A stretch of 64,000 nucleotides of DNA from Marinomonas polaris DSM 16579 (GCF_900129155.1 NZ_FQVF01000011.1:62001-126000); one strand, 5' to 3'. Shown: positions 25,565 to 35,776, numbered from the stretch's first letter. The notes: generated by a model from the sequence alone, not told the origin. Numbers and translations: made by a program.

Positions 25565-26505
25565 AACACGCTTTTTTCTATAATACCTTGCTCGACTAAT
25601 TGAGTTAACAGTGCCTTGGTGCGCTCTCGAAACATATCTCGCAAGAGGCGCACTGTTGGCGTGATGGATTGACGACTCGGACTAATTAACCAAAGCTCAC
25701 CTTGGGGAATTTTATAATCCGGCATCAAAGAAACAACATGACCTGCAAGCAAGTCATTGGCAATATCCAGCGAGGACTTTATTGCCAAGCCTTTCCCTGC
25801 CACGCACCAACGCCTAACCAAGTCACCATCGTTCGCTGCACAATAGGCTTTGGGCTTAATTTTATAAGAGCGCTCTGCACCAGGCTTTTCACATGAGAAG
25901 TGCCAAGTATCGTTCAAGATATTTTGTAGCTGATAAAACAAACCTTGATGATTGAGCAAGTCTTTAGGATGTTCTGGCGTGCCATGCAATTCAAGATAGC
26001 TTGGACTAGCCACTAATAATCGAGGCACATTGCAAATTTTAAAACCGTATAGATTCGAATCCGCAGGCGCGCCATAACGCAGAGCAATATCCAACGCATC
26101 ACGATAAAAATCGATATTGCTGTCGCTAACATGCGCTCTCAAGGTTACTTGTGGATACTGCTCCATGAAATCATCCACCCAAGGAATCGCGATATTTCGC
26201 CCCAAATCAGACGAAACAGCTAAACGGATTTCACCGCTAATGATATCCAAATCATTGTGAATAGTTTGTTTGGCTTGATCCAACATAGACATGGCGGCAA
26301 TACATTGTGGCAAATAGCGCTCACCAGCACTGGAAAGACGCAAGTGGCGCGTGGTTCGCACAAACAGCTCAACACCAAGCGCGGCCTCTATTCGCTTAAC
26401 GGCCGCACTTGCCGTCGCCATTTGCATATCTAAATGTGTTGCAGCAGCCGTGATGCTACGAAACTCTGCGACTTTCAGAACGACTCGAAGATCTTCAAGT
26501 TGCAT
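25555..26505 (-). CDS. LysR-family regulator divergent from nfsB
   Basis: A 316-residue LysR protein of the CrgA-like subgroup (HTH residues 1-62 with SITAAATHLDMQMATASAAVKRIE; FVRTTRHLRLSSAGERYL after it). The ligand domain runs from about 90 to 300. It diverges from the nitroreductase gene across 174 bases that carry a perfect AT-rich inverted repeat, a likely binding site. It probably controls nfsB and itself. Confidence 0.87.
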   Translation of the reverse strand: MQLEDLRVVLKVAEFRSITAAATHLDMQMATASAAVKRIEAALGVELFVRTTRHLRLSSAGERYLPQCIAAMSMLDQAKQTIHNDLDIISGEIRLAVSSDLGRNIAIPWVDDFMEQYPQVTLRAHVSDSNIDFYRDALDIALRYGAPADSNLYGFKICNVPRLLVASPSYLELHGTPEHPKDLLNHQGLFYQLQNILNDTWHFSCEKPGAERSYKIKPKAYCAANDGDLVRRWCVAGKGLAIKSSLDIANDLLAGHVVSLMPDYKIPQGELWLISPSRQSITPTVRLLRDMFRERTKALLTQLVEQGIIEKSVLID

Positions 26506-26539
26506 GGTTTAGTCCTTATTAGCAAAGAAAATTACCATC

Positions 26540-26564
26540 TATTATCAAATAATATTTGATAATA
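26540..26564. promoter_or_regulatory. Likely LysR box between LysR gene and nfsB
   Basis: Perfect inverted repeat TATTATCAAA-TAATA-TTTGATAATA with 10-base arms, 35 bases before the LysR start. It contains the T-N11-A core expected for LysR-type operators. Confidence 0.6.
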
Positions 26565-26622
26565 ATTCAATAAAAACCCTGTTCTTCATTTAATAAAGTC
26601 TCGTTACTATAGCGCCATTAAT

Positions 26623-26652
26623 TTTAGCGCTGCTAGTTTTCAGAGCGCTAAA
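26623..26652 (+). other. Inverted repeat in nfsB leader
   Basis: TTTAGCGCT (26623-26631) is matched by AGCGCTAAA (26644-26652) around a 12-base centre, 28 bases before the nfsB start. It is either a 5' leader hairpin or a second operator. Confidence 0.5.
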
Positions 26653-26679
26653 CACTTTTGCTTATTGTGGAGATAGAAC

Positions 26680-27336
26680 ATGTCACACCAGATTATTGCC
26701 GACTTAGAAAAACGTCATACAGCAAAGCAATACGACGCTTCGAAGAAAATTTCTCAGGCAGATTTAGAGGTTATTTATGAAGCAATGCGCCTATCGCCTT
26801 CTTCTATTAACTCTCAACCGTGGAAATTTATCGTGATTGAAAGTGATGAAGCGAAACAACGCTTTCACGATACGTTTGCAAACAAGTTTCAGTTCAACCA
26901 AAAGCACGCCAAAGATGCATCACACATCATCTTATTTGCTCACAAAACCCATTACAAACGTGAGGACTACGCAAAAGTTGTAGACAAAGGCATAGAAGAC
27001 GGCCGTACTAAACCTGAAAACAGGGAACAGGCCTTCGGCGGTTTTGCTTTCGCAGAAATGAACATGGATGATAACGGTAACAACGCGGCGTGGACAAAGT
27101 CTCAGGTCTACATAGCCCTTGGCAATGTCATGCACACCGCAGCTCGTCTTGGTATTGACTCCACACCAATGGAAGGTGTTGATCCAGAACTGATTGGTGA
27201 AATCTTCCAAGCACAACTTGAAGGCTACCAATGCGACGTAGCACTCGCTATCGGTTATCACCACAAAGACGAAGACTACAACGCAACGCTACCAAAATCG
27301 CGCTTAGCTATAGAAGACGTAGTAACCGTGCTTTAA
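26680..27336 (+). CDS. nfsB: NfsB-type NAD(P)H nitroreductase
   Basis: An FMN-dependent dihydropteridine reductase/nitroreductase of 218 residues (E. coli NfsB 217). FMN-binding residues lie in KRHTAKQYDASKKIS, then the family hallmark SPSSINSQPWKFIVI. Later come KSQVYIALGNVMHTAARLGIDSTPMEG and the C-terminal ATLPKSRL seen in NfsB. TGTGGAGATAGAAC precedes the ATG. It is monocistronic with its own terminator and divergent from a LysR gene. It differs in class from nfsA five kb upstream. Confidence 0.92.
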   Translation: MSHQIIADLEKRHTAKQYDASKKISQADLEVIYEAMRLSPSSINSQPWKFIVIESDEAKQRFHDTFANKFQFNQKHAKDASHIILFAHKTHYKREDYAKVVDKGIEDGRTKPENREQAFGGFAFAEMNMDDNGNNAAWTKSQVYIALGNVMHTAARLGIDSTPMEGVDPELIGEIFQAQLEGYQCDVALAIGYHHKDEDYNATLPKSRLAIEDVVTVL

Positions 27337-27360
27337 GGTTAGCCAAGTTTCTATAGACAA

Positions 27361-27396
27361 AAAAGAGCAAGCCATGAAAGTAGCTTGCTCTTTTTT
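27361..27396 (+). terminator. Intrinsic terminator after nfsB
   Basis: AAAAGAGCAAGC (27361-27372) pairs with GCTTGCTCTTTT (27383-27394), loop of 10 bases, then T's. Confidence 0.9.
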
Positions 27397-27604
27397 ATTG
27401 GAATACTTTTACTTAGCAGAAGCCTGCTCATCCGTCTAAGTTGCTGCTATCTTGACGCCAAAGATTAATAAAATCCGCTTCAAAAGCGTCAAAGTGTGTG
27501 GCGAATAAAACTCTTTTTATTAGAGAATCAATAAATCTTAAATGCTTCATCAATATTAATTTAATCAAGCTGCAAATTTATCTCAAAATATTTGAATTAA
27601 TTCG

Positions 27605-28672
27605 CTATTCAACGACAGTACAGTTCCGCCCCTGATTCTTTGCTTGATAGAGCAGCCTATCAACCCGTTTTAAAAATTGATCTTGGCTTTCATCTGGCTT
27701 TACTTCAGCCAACCCTGAACTGAAAGTAACAGGACCATTTAACAGTTTCATCTTTGCAAATCGATCATGTAATATCTGTATATGTTGATAAGCTTCGTTG
27801 AGTGTGCATGGCATCATCAACATAAATTCTTCTCCTCCCGTACGAAAGGCCAAAGATCCTGTGTCCTTGGACATTTCAGACAATTGAGTAGAACTATTTA
27901 TAAGTACCTCGTCACCATAGTAATGGCCCCACTGATCATTAATTTTTTTGAAAAAATCGAGATCAACTGCCGCAATAGTCAGGCATTCTTTAGTCTCTTT
28001 CCACTCAGTAAAACTACTTTCAAAAGCACGCCGATTTAGCAACCCTGTCAATGAATCTCGTTCAGATAATTGACGTAACTGTTCTGATAGTTGTTCTACT
28101 TTTGAATGCCTTAAATGGAATTTTTTAGTTAGATTTTCCATCATTAACAACATAAAAATGCTAGTCACAACAGAAGTTGAAGCTAGATCAATTAAGCGCG
28201 TTTCATTATTAGGATAAGTCGAAATCCATTCGGGATGGTAATATTCAATCATTACTAATGGGATAGGTACTAAGGCAGCAAAACTTTGGCCAAAATAGCG
28301 ATAATAAGGGTTTTTTCGAAATGCGACCGAGATGTACATGAAAACACAAATGTTTAAGAAAAAAGTCGGACCGAAAGAACCACCATTCAAGAACCAATTA
28401 ATCGGTAATGTAATCGTAGTAATCATGACCATAAAAGTGATGGCCATACGTTGATATTCGTTATGCCAGCGAGAACGATACCAAATACCTAATGTGCTAA
28501 TGGACATAGCTAACTGTATACAGATATTAATATAACCAGAAGCTGAGGTTACATAATTGATAGCCGCAGCGTACAAAAATGCAACAAAGACAATTAACTG
28601 AACCGCATGCTGCGTGTATTGCTGTGGATTATCTCTACTTCCAAGTAACCAACTCCTTGTTTTTTCAATCAT
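27605..28672 (-). CDS. Membrane diguanylate cyclase (multi-TM sensor)
   Basis: A 355-residue inner-membrane protein. The N-terminal 195 residues hold about six hydrophobic segments, a MASE-like integral sensor. They are followed by a short coiled coil and a GGDEF domain with intact GGEEF (about 278-282) and the conserved DSLTGLLNRRAF at its start. The RxxD inhibitory site is absent (DTGS at that position), so product inhibition is unlikely. No paired gene is adjacent. Confidence 0.87.
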   Translation of the reverse strand: MIEKTRSWLLGSRDNPQQYTQHAVQLIVFVAFLYAAAINYVTSASGYINICIQLAMSISTLGIWYRSRWHNEYQRMAITFMVMITTITLPINWFLNGGSFGPTFFLNICVFMYISVAFRKNPYYRYFGQSFAALVPIPLVMIEYYHPEWISTYPNNETRLIDLASTSVVTSIFMLLMMENLTKKFHLRHSKVEQLSEQLRQLSERDSLTGLLNRRAFESSFTEWKETKECLTIAAVDLDFFKKINDQWGHYYGDEVLINSSTQLSEMSKDTGSLAFRTGGEEFMLMMPCTLNEAYQHIQILHDRFAKMKLLNGPVTFSSGLAEVKPDESQDQFLKRVDRLLYQAKNQGRNCTVVE

Positions 28673-28737
28673 GTTTCTTCAATCCATTGTTAGGAAATAA
28701 AAAAATATAGCACTAGACCATTGTTAGTTTTTCTACT

Positions 28738-29237
28738 TCAGGGGTCAAATAAACTGAATACAAAACCATCAAGTTTCCTAACTCGTTCCTCTATATGATT
28801 TGAAAGTTCTTCAGGCAGTTGAAACATAAACGGTGAACCTGAGCCATTATGTTGATGAAACTAACTAAGGGTAACTGTTGCGGGGAATATGCTTTCAAAA
28901 TCACTGGGGATATACAGTGACCAGTTAAACCAAATTTCACCAGTCACATCACCAGCCGAATATTCATGGCGTTGACGATCATTTTTGCAGTCACTCCACC
29001 CCGCTCCATTATGACCGCAATCTCAATCTCGTACTTCAAACCGAAAGGCACTATCACCGGTACGGACTGGCTTCTATCGGATACACTTACCGTTGCGACA
29101 CCATAAGGCTTAAATCCAACAGATAAACTCTTTTTAACCGATAAATTGGTATTGGAATCCAAGGTAGAGCAAGCACTCAGAAATAAAAAGCAGCTTAAAA
29201 ATAGTAATATTTTAATCCGGATTATCAATTTACCCAT
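28738..29237 (-). pseudogene. Decayed polysaccharide lyase (heparin-lyase-like) lipoprotein gene
   Basis: The 5' part encodes a lipoprotein signal with lipobox LSAC (ATG at 29237) and FKPYGVATVSVSD. Around 29067-29075 the homology jumps to the next-but-one frame: PVRTGDSAFRFEVRD, a TGA stop (29023-29025), DCGHNGAGWSDCKNDRQRHEY, then GEIWFNWSLYIPSDF, PATVTLS, a TAG stop (28861-28863), and FHQHNGSGSPFMFQL, ending at TGA 28738-28740. RFEVR-DCG, WSDCKNDRxRHE, W-SLYIP and FHQ-SPF are the ordered landmarks of the Polysacc_lyase (heparin lyase I-like) fold. The two stops sit where Gly (GGA) and Gln (CAG) codons would fit. The C-terminal part is missing. One frameshift and two stops indicate a pseudogene. 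Confidence 0.75.
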
Positions 29238-29372
29238 GAAAATAAAGCGTTTTATCAATCTAATACACTAGCCTTTTTTCAGACCAATTTATTATTGATC
29301 AAAAAACACTCTTTACATTATAAAAATGAACACTGGATAAAAAATCAATACATAAAAAGAGAGCTATGAGAA

Positions 29373-29909
29373 TTAGAAACTAGAATTTGGCCCAGCCAAA
29401 AAAGCTAATTCCTCAGGGGTAGATGTTCGGCCTAAAATGGCATTTCTATGTGGATAACGTCCGAAACGATCCACAATTTTTTTGTGCTTTAACTCAAAAT
29501 CTAAATTATTAACAATACCCAAGTCTCTAAATAGATTTACTGCTTCCTCGTGAATCACGGCGGATTCACTGTGCATAAACGGCATGTATAAAAAGCTTCT
29601 CTCTGACAGAGATAATTTTTGATCAAAACCCTTATGAATTGCCACCTGAGCCAGCGCTAACGCCATAGGGTCAGCTGCAAAAGATTCAGGTTGATCGCGG
29701 TAAATATTACGTGAGAATTGGTCCAGTATGATTATTTCAGCCAAGGCGCTTTTAGGAGAATGACGCCAAACGGACAACTCGCCCTGAACTGCTTGTTGAT
29801 GAAGTTTGCTAAATTTAGTGATGATTTTATTATCGAAGTCGATGTCTTTTTTAAACCATGATTCCGGCTCAATATCATTAAACCAAAAATCCAAAACGTC
29901 TTGATACAT
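29373..29909 (-). CDS. DUF924 family protein
   Basis: A 178-residue cytoplasmic protein of the DUF924 (TPR-like fold) family. Landmarks are the N-terminal VLDFWFNDIEPESWFKKD, then LAEIILDQFSRNIYRD-like IIILDQFSRNIYRDQPESFAADPMAL, SFLYMPFMHSE and the C-terminal DRFGRYPHRNAILGR. Members are widespread and uncharacterised. It stands alone on the minus strand between the hut operon terminator and the lyase pseudogene. Family call is firm; function unknown. Confidence 0.87.
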   Translation of the reverse strand: MYQDVLDFWFNDIEPESWFKKDIDFDNKIITKFSKLHQQAVQGELSVWRHSPKSALAEIIILDQFSRNIYRDQPESFAADPMALALAQVAIHKGFDQKLSLSERSFLYMPFMHSESAVIHEEAVNLFRDLGIVNNLDFELKHKKIVDRFGRYPHRNAILGRTSTPEELAFLAGPNSSF

Positions 29910-29937
29910 AACGTCAGCCTCACATTTAAGATGTAGC

Positions 29938-29983
29938 TAAAAATATAGTGCTTAGAATCGTTATATTCCAATCACTATATTTT
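29938..29983 (-). terminator. Intrinsic terminator of the hutUHIG operon
   Basis: AAATATAGTG (29941-29950) pairs with CACTATATTT (29973-29982) and the stem extends inwards with mismatches. On the minus strand it ends in TTTTT. It lies 17 bases past the hutG stop. Confidence 0.7.
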
Positions 29984-29999
29984 ATACCTCGCAGGCAGA

Positions 30000-30815
30000 C
30001 TACAACCTAATCGCCATTAAAGCCTCAATCACGTCTTTAAGTTGTTGTGTAATCACTGGCTGTTTCTTTTCATCCAATTGATATTCAGACTGTTTTGCCA
30101 ATTCATCATTTAAGTACGTTGCTTGAGAAAGTTCGAGCTGAATGGCGTGAATACCATTGCTTGGTTGGCCAAAATGGCGTGTGATGTAGCCGCCTTTAAA
30201 ACGCCCATTGAGCACTTGCGTGTAGAGTGGTCGCAGTATTTGCGTGACAGCGTTGGCGATTGTTTCGTTACAGGCTTTGCCTTCATTCGTGCCCCAGTTA
30301 AAGTCTGGCAAGGTGCCGTCAAACAACATGGGTACTTGGGCGGCGATGCTGTGTGCGTCGAACAAGATTGCGTAGCCAAACTTGGCTTTTAATCGTGCCA
30401 GTTCTTGCTCAATCGTACCGTGATATGGTTTCCAGATGTGTTCTTTGCAAAAAGCTTTATGTTCGTCCGTTGGCGCTTTGCCATCGACAAAAACCGGACT
30501 ATCTTCGAATAAAATATCAGGAAACAAGCCTGTGGTTTTGGTCGCATAAAGGGGTTTGTCGTCATAAGGACGATTTAGGTCGATGACGTAACGAGAGTAG
30601 TTTGCCTTAATGAAACCCACACCCAATGATTCTAAAAACTCATAAAGCTCAGGAATAAACCAATCGGTATCAGGCAATTTTTTAGCTTGATCTGTCAATC
30701 CAGCTTGCACCTCAGCAGTCAGATTCAAACCCGAATGTGGCATGCTTATCAACAAAGGCGAATCACTCTGAACAAAGTCAAATGCAGGTACGGTTAATGA
30801 GTTATGCGTCGTCAT
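30000..30815 (-). CDS. hutG: N-formylglutamate amidohydrolase
   Basis: Last step of the HutF-type histidine pathway: N-formylglutamate to glutamate and formate, in the cytoplasm. 271 residues, FGase family: LLISMPHSGLNL near the N-terminus, DTDWFIPELYEF, VIDLNRPYDD, ILFDAHSIAAQVP and GGYITRHFGQPSNGIHAIQLELSQATYL in order, including the His and Asp residues expected to bind metal. It is last in the hutUHIG operon, 18 bases after hutI. Its presence fits hutF on the divergent arm; no formiminoglutamase gene is needed. Confidence 0.94.
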   Translation of the reverse strand: MTTHNSLTVPAFDFVQSDSPLLISMPHSGLNLTAEVQAGLTDQAKKLPDTDWFIPELYEFLESLGVGFIKANYSRYVIDLNRPYDDKPLYATKTTGLFPDILFEDSPVFVDGKAPTDEHKAFCKEHIWKPYHGTIEQELARLKAKFGYAILFDAHSIAAQVPMLFDGTLPDFNWGTNEGKACNETIANAVTQILRPLYTQVLNGRFKGGYITRHFGQPSNGIHAIQLELSQATYLNDELAKQSEYQLDEKKQPVITQQLKDVIEALMAIRL

Positions 30816-30833
30816 TATGCTTTTTCCTCTTGG

Positions 30834-32081
30834 CTATTTTTTGCCTTTATACATATGGCCTTCATACTTTCTACCTTCATAGACTCTTGCTTTCACTAGG
30901 TCACCACCTAGCCAATAGCTGAGCTCACCCGGACTTTCTACATCCCAGCAAACAAAGTCCGCGACTTTACCGACCTCTAAGCTACCATGAGTATCAGCCA
31001 TTCCCAATGCTTTTGCGGCATGAATGGTCGCACCTGCCAAAGCTTCTTCTGGCGTCAGTGCAAACAAGGTACAGGCCATGTTCATCATGAGTCGAAGCGA
31101 TAAAGCTGGAGAGGTTCCGGGGTTAGCATCCGTGGCAATCGCCATCGGTACGCCATATTGACGCAACAAAGCAATCGGTGGACGCTGAGTTTCTTTTAGA
31201 GTGAAAAACGCTCCCGGTAATAACACAGCAACCGTGCCGGACACTGCCATAGCTTGCACATCGGATTCTTCAATAAATTCAATATGATCCGCCGACAACG
31301 CCTTGAACGACGATGCCATACGAGTACCGCCTAATGAAGACAATTGCTCCGCATGGATTTTCACCGGCAAACCTAACGACTCAGCCGTTTTAAAGTAACG
31401 CGCCACTTGCTCGGTGCTAAAGGCAATGCCTTCACAAAAGGCATCCACGGCATCGGCCATTCCCAATTCCGCGACTTTAGGCAAAACAGTATTACAGAGA
31501 TATTCGATATAAGCGTCTTTGTCGTCAAATTCTAGCGGCATGGCGTGTGCAGCCAAACAAGTACGTTTCACCGTCACGGGAAATAGCTTTCCTAGTTCCG
31601 TCGCTACGCTCAGCATTTTTAGCTCAGAATCGAGTGACAAACCATAGCCAGATTTGATCTCAACTGTGGTTACACCATCGGCCATCAAACTTTGCAGACG
31701 ACGTGATGCGCTGGCAATTAACTCTGCCTCTCTCGCGTAACGAGTTGCTTTTACTGAAGATGCGATACCGCCGCCCTGCTTGGCAATATCTTGATAACTC
31801 ACACCATTTAAGCGCTGTTCGAATTCGCCCGCGCGATTACCGCCAAACACAAGGTGCGTGTGGCAATCGATCAAGCCTGGTGTAATCCAACCGCCGTCCA
31901 AATCATGTTCGCTTTGAGTCTCATAGTCTGGCAGATCTTGCACTTCGCCAATCCAAACGATACGGCCGCCAATGACGCCTATCGCTGCGTTTTCAATCAC
32001 GCTATACAGGCCATCTTTCATGGTGGCGATATGAGCGCCACGCCATAAGCTGTCTAACTTCATTGGAGTATCGTTTGTCAT
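30834..32081 (-). CDS. hutI: Imidazolonepropionase
   Basis: Third enzyme of histidine degradation: hydrolyses 4-imidazolone-5-propionate to N-formimino-L-glutamate. A 415-residue amidohydrolase-fold metalloenzyme. Metal ligands: the HxH of [13 protein letters not shown], His in KIHAEQLS, and Asp in [11 protein letters not shown]. The substrate-contact [23 protein letters not shown] is strongly conserved. AAAGGACAGCT precedes the ATG on the minus strand. It lies between hutH (66 bases upstream) and hutG (18 bases downstream). Confidence 0.96.
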   Translation of the reverse strand: MTNDTPMKLDSLWRGAHIATMKDGLYSVIENAAIGVIGGRIVWIGEVQDLPDYETQSEHDLDGGWITPGLIDCHTHLVFGGNRAGEFEQRLNGVSYQDIAKQGGGIASSVKATRYAREAELIASASRRLQSLMADGVTTVEIKSGYGLSLDSELKMLSVATELGKLFPVTVKRTCLAAHAMPLEFDDKDAYIEYLCNTVLPKVAELGMADAVDAFCEGIAFSTEQVARYFKTAESLGLPVKIHAEQLSSLGGTRMASSFKALSADHIEFIEESDVQAMAVSGTVAVLLPGAFFTLKETQRPPIALLRQYGVPMAIATDANPGTSPALSLRLMMNMACTLFALTPEEALAGATIHAAKALGMADTHGSLEVGKVADFVCWDVESPGELSYWLGGDLVKARVYEGRKYEGHMYKGKK

Positions 32082-32147
32082 AGCTGTCCTTTTAAATATT
32101 TACTTTTCGCTTTGCTTATAAGCTTGGCTATTTATACGCTAGGTTAC

Positions 32148-33680
32148 TTATAAACTAGGCAAGAGCCCTTTAGGCATAGTCTCGTTATGCACGGCTTCCA
32201 ATAGTAATTCATTGGCTTTTTCAATGTCTGGCGCGAAGTAACGGTCTTTATCGTAGAAAGGCACGCGAGCACGTAACGTTGCACGAGCATTTTCTAGACG
32301 TTTGCTGGATTTCAAAGGCGCACGGAAGTCTAAACCTTGTACCGCAGACAAAATCTCAACAGCCAAAATACCGCGAGTATTTTCCGCCATATCTTTCAAG
32401 CGACGTGCCGCAAAGGTCGCCATGGAAACATGGTCTTCTTGGTTAGCCGAGGTTGGTAAGCTATCTACAGACGCAGGATGCGCATAGCTTTTATTCTCAC
32501 TCGCAAGGGCTGCAGCCGTTACTTGAGCAATCATAAAACCAGAGTTCACACCGCCGTTATCCACCAAGAATGGTGGTAATTTACTTAGATTGCTGTCGAT
32601 CAACAACGCCATACGGCGTTCTGATAAACTACCGATTTCAGCAATCGCCAAGGCAAGATTATCCGCCGCCATAGCAACAGGTTCAGCGTGGAAGTTACCA
32701 CCAGAAATGATGTCGCCTTCAGCAGCAAACACTAATGGGTTGTCTGATACTGAGTTAGCTTCCACGCACAAGACTTTAGACGTGCTGCGGATTTGCTCAA
32801 GGCACGCACCCATAACCTGTGGCTGACAGCGCAATGAATAAGGGTCTTGTACCTTTTCACAATTTTGATGTGAGTCGCCCAGCTCACTGGTTTCACCTAA
32901 TAGATGACGATACGCAGCGGCTGCATCGATTTGTGTTTGATGACCACGCACTTCATGGATACGCGCATCAAATGGGCTACGGCTACCTAACGCAGCTTCT
33001 ACAGACAAAGAACCACAAACAATGGCAGAGGCGAATAAATCTTCCGCTTCAAACAAACCTTCCAAGGCAAATGCGGTAGACGCTTGCGTGCCGTTTAGTA
33101 GAGCCAAACCTTCTTTTGGTGCCAAGGTAATAGGTTCTAATCCAGCGATAGACAACGCCGCATGACCTGAAATCACTTCGCCACGGTAACGGGCTTTGCC
33201 TTCGCCTAATAAAACAGTACTCATGTGAGCCAATGGCGCTAAATCGCCAGATGCGCCAACAGAGCCTTTTTTCGGAATACATGGATACACTTCTTTGTTA
33301 ATCAAAGTAAGCAGTGCTTGAATCACTTCCAAACGAATACCAGAGAAACCACGCGCTAGGCTGTTTACCTTCAACGCCATGATCAGTTTGACGGTTTTGT
33401 CTTCCATCAAAGCACCGATACCTGCAGCGTGAGATAGTACGATACTGCGTTGTAACTCATCCAAATCTTCTGGGGCAATACGCGTATTCGCCAACAAACC
33501 AAAGCCTGTGTTAATACCGTACACCGTACGATTTTCCGCTATTACATCGTTAACCACTTGCGTGCTGGCGTGAATACCAGGGAAAGCGCTTTCGTCTAAC
33601 GTCAATTTAACGTGACGACGACTAATTTGACGCAATTCGTTTAGAGTCAATTGACCTGGTTTTATGGTTAATTCAAACAT
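32148..33680 (-). CDS. hutH: Histidine ammonia-lyase
   Basis: First enzyme of the pathway: histidine to trans-urocanate and ammonia. 510 residues, as in P. putida. The Ala-Ser-Gly triplet that forms the MIO cofactor is in [16 protein letters not shown] (143-145), and Tyr54 in VYGINTGFG is the usual active-site tyrosine. Start placed at ATG 33680, which follows GGAGAG by four bases; a reading eight residues longer lacks support. It is the second gene of hutUHIG, separated from hutU by a 155-base spacer with a strong hairpin. Confidence 0.96.
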   Translation of the reverse strand: MFELTIKPGQLTLNELRQISRRHVKLTLDESAFPGIHASTQVVNDVIAENRTVYGINTGFGLLANTRIAPEDLDELQRSIVLSHAAGIGALMEDKTVKLIMALKVNSLARGFSGIRLEVIQALLTLINKEVYPCIPKKGSVGASGDLAPLAHMSTVLLGEGKARYRGEVISGHAALSIAGLEPITLAPKEGLALLNGTQASTAFALEGLFEAEDLFASAIVCGSLSVEAALGSRSPFDARIHEVRGHQTQIDAAAAYRHLLGETSELGDSHQNCEKVQDPYSLRCQPQVMGACLEQIRSTSKVLCVEANSVSDNPLVFAAEGDIISGGNFHAEPVAMAADNLALAIAEIGSLSERRMALLIDSNLSKLPPFLVDNGGVNSGFMIAQVTAAALASENKSYAHPASVDSLPTSANQEDHVSMATFAARRLKDMAENTRGILAVEILSAVQGLDFRAPLKSSKRLENARATLRARVPFYDKDRYFAPDIEKANELLLEAVHNETMPKGLLPSL

Positions 33681-33770
33681 AGTACTCTCCAATCTTGATG
33701 TCATATTCTGCCATCAAATAATTTTTATAATATTGTTTTACGCCCTTGTGAGGCTTCTTCTATAAGCAGT

Positions 33771-33808
33771 ACGCAACACTTAAAACAAATAATATTTAAG
33801 TGTTGCGT
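33771..33808 (-). other. Intercistronic hairpin between hutU and hutH
   Basis: A perfect 14-base stem ACGCAACACTTAAA / TTTAAGTGTTGCGT (33771-33784 with 33795-33808), loop of 10 bases, within the hut operon. It lacks a T run on either strand, so it looks like an mRNA-processing or stabilising element rather than a terminator. Confidence 0.7.
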
Positions 33809-33835
33809 CGTATATTAAGATCTTGTAGCTGTCTG

Positions 33836-35524
33836 TTACTTTCCGGTAATCATAGGCAGATTTAACCCCTGCTCTTTCGCGCAATCGATAGCAATCTCAT
33901 AACCCGCATCGGCATGACGCATCACGCCTGTCGCTGGATCATTATGAAGAACTCGAGCAATACGTGCTGCCGCATCATCACTGCCGTCACACACAATCAC
34001 CATGCCAGAATGCTGAGAGAAGCCCATGCCTACGCCACCGCCGTGGTGCAAAGACACCCAAGTCGCACCAGACGCTGTGTTTAACAAAGCGTTCAATAAC
34101 GGCCAATCAGAGACTGCATCAGAGCCGTCTTTCATACCTTCGGTTTCACGGTTCGGGCTGGATACAGAACCAGAGTCCAGATGGTCACGACCAATAACAA
34201 TTGGCGCAGACAATTCACCGCTGCGAACCATTTCATTAAAGGCTAGGCCAAGTTTGGCACGTTGACCAAGACCGACCCAACAAATACGCGCTGGCAAACC
34301 TTGGAATTGAATACGCTCACGCGCCATGTCTAACCAACGATGCAAATGCTCATCATCCGCGATCAATTCTTTTACTTTGGCATCCGTTTTATAAATATCT
34401 TCTGGATCACCAGACAAGGCAGCCCAACGGAAAGGACCGATACCGCGACAGAACAAAGGACGAATATAAGCTGGTACAAAGCCTGGAAAATCAAAGGCGT
34501 TTTCCACGCCTTCTTCCATCGCCATTTGACGAATGTTGTTACCGTAATCAAACGTCGGCACACCCATTTTTTGGAAATCCAACATAGCTTGAACGTGTTT
34601 CGCCATGGATTTTTTCGCGGCGGTTACGATTTCTTTTGGCTGAGTTTGTGCTTTCTCGCGGTACTCTTCCCAGCTCATGTCTAATGGCAAGTAGCCGTTT
34701 AATGGATCATGAGCCGATGTTTGGTCTGTCACCATATCTGGGTGAATACCACGTTTTACCATTTCAGGTAGAATTTCTGCAGCATTACCGCAAAGCGCGA
34801 TAGAAACCGCTTTGCCTTCTGCGGTGTATTTCTTAATGCGAGCCATGGCATCGTCTAGGTCAGTCGCTTGCTCATCCACATAACGAGTACGTAGACGGAA
34901 ATCGATGCGGCTTTGCTGACATTCGATATTCAACGAACACGCGCCAGCCAAGGTTGCTGCTAGAGGTTGTGCGCCACCCATGCCACCAAGCCCCGCCGTT
35001 AATACCCAACGACCTGCCAAGTTACCATCGTAATGCTGACGACCCGCTTCAACGAAAGTTTCGTAAGTGCCTTGCACAATGCCTTGGCTACCAATGTAGA
35101 TCCAAGAACCCGCTGTCATTTGGCCGTACATCGCCAAGCCTTTGGCATCTAGCTCGTTAAAGTGTTCCCAGTTGGCCCAATGTGGCACTAAGTTTGAGTT
35201 GGCAATAAGTACACGCGGTGCGTTGCTGTGGGTTTTAAATACACCCACTGGCTTGCCAGATTGCACCAATAAAGTTTCGTCTTCTTCTAGTTCTTTTAGG
35301 GATTCAACGATCTTGTCATAACATTCCCAATCACGCGCCGCACGCCCAATACCACCGTAAACCACCAATTCTTCTGGGTTTTCTGCCACATCCGGATCTA
35401 GGTTGTTCATTAGCATACGCATTGGCGCTTCAGTAAACCAAGATTTTGCGGTAAGAGTCGTTCCAGTTGCCGCTTTCACCACACCTGCGCGGTAACGTTT
35501 TTGAGCGAGTGTTTGCTTAGTCAT
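33836..35524 (-). CDS. hutU: Urocanate hydratase
   Basis: Second enzyme of the pathway: urocanate to imidazolonepropionate, using tightly bound NAD as an electrophile. 562 residues, standard length. Landmarks: QTAGSWIY-like [22 protein letters not shown], the NAD-binding [31 protein letters not shown] near the catalytic Cys, and [21 protein letters not shown]. Start at ATG 35524 preceded by AGGTG; an upstream TTG reading is not supported. First gene of the operon; HutC-type operators lie in the upstream spacer. Confidence 0.97.
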   Translation of the reverse strand: MTKQTLAQKRYRAGVVKAATGTTLTAKSWFTEAPMRMLMNNLDPDVAENPEELVVYGGIGRAARDWECYDKIVESLKELEEDETLLVQSGKPVGVFKTHSNAPRVLIANSNLVPHWANWEHFNELDAKGLAMYGQMTAGSWIYIGSQGIVQGTYETFVEAGRQHYDGNLAGRWVLTAGLGGMGGAQPLAATLAGACSLNIECQQSRIDFRLRTRYVDEQATDLDDAMARIKKYTAEGKAVSIALCGNAAEILPEMVKRGIHPDMVTDQTSAHDPLNGYLPLDMSWEEYREKAQTQPKEIVTAAKKSMAKHVQAMLDFQKMGVPTFDYGNNIRQMAMEEGVENAFDFPGFVPAYIRPLFCRGIGPFRWAALSGDPEDIYKTDAKVKELIADDEHLHRWLDMARERIQFQGLPARICWVGLGQRAKLGLAFNEMVRSGELSAPIVIGRDHLDSGSVSSPNRETEGMKDGSDAVSDWPLLNALLNTASGATWVSLHHGGGVGMGFSQHSGMVIVCDGSDDAAARIARVLHNDPATGVMRHADAGYEIAIDCAKEQGLNLPMITGK

Positions 35525-35582
35525 TTTTTCACCTATCAAAGAATGTCTTTTTATTCTGATTAAAAGGAAGATTTAACGAACA

Positions 35583-35592
35583 TGTATATACA
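35583..35592. promoter_or_regulatory. HutC-type operator on the hutU side
   Basis: The perfect palindrome TGTATATACA, 59 bases before the hutU start. It resembles the TGTA-N2-TACA sites recognised by HutC repressors in other gammaproteobacteria. Confidence 0.75.
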
Positions 35593-35766
35593 ATTAATCT
35601 AAAGATAAAATCTAATTTTTCTGGATGCAAGCCATTTTTTAAAATTAATCGCCTTTTCATCTTTAAAAATAGAGAAAAAAACCATCAACACAACAAAAAA
35701 ACCTTAATAAACAGTCACTAAATAAACGAGTAAATAGATAACTAATAAACCCATTAAAAACATACT

Positions 35767-35776
35767 TGTATATACA
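35767..35776. promoter_or_regulatory. HutC-type operator on the hutF side
   Basis: A second perfect TGTATATACA, 51 bases before the hutF start. Two identical 10-base sites bracketing one divergent spacer argue for shared repression of both arms, relieved by urocanate. Confidence 0.75.

Noticed and set aside
28944..29258. An intact 104-residue lipoprotein gene
   Set aside because: Its second half has no family resemblance, while the alternate frame continues lyase homology, so it is better read as the 5' part of a pseudogene.
34340..34684. Long antisense reading frames within hutU (and similar ones inside ilvC, hutH, chemoreceptor and tctA)
   Set aside because: They shadow strongly conserved genes in other frames, lack ribosome-binding sites and have no recognisable domains.
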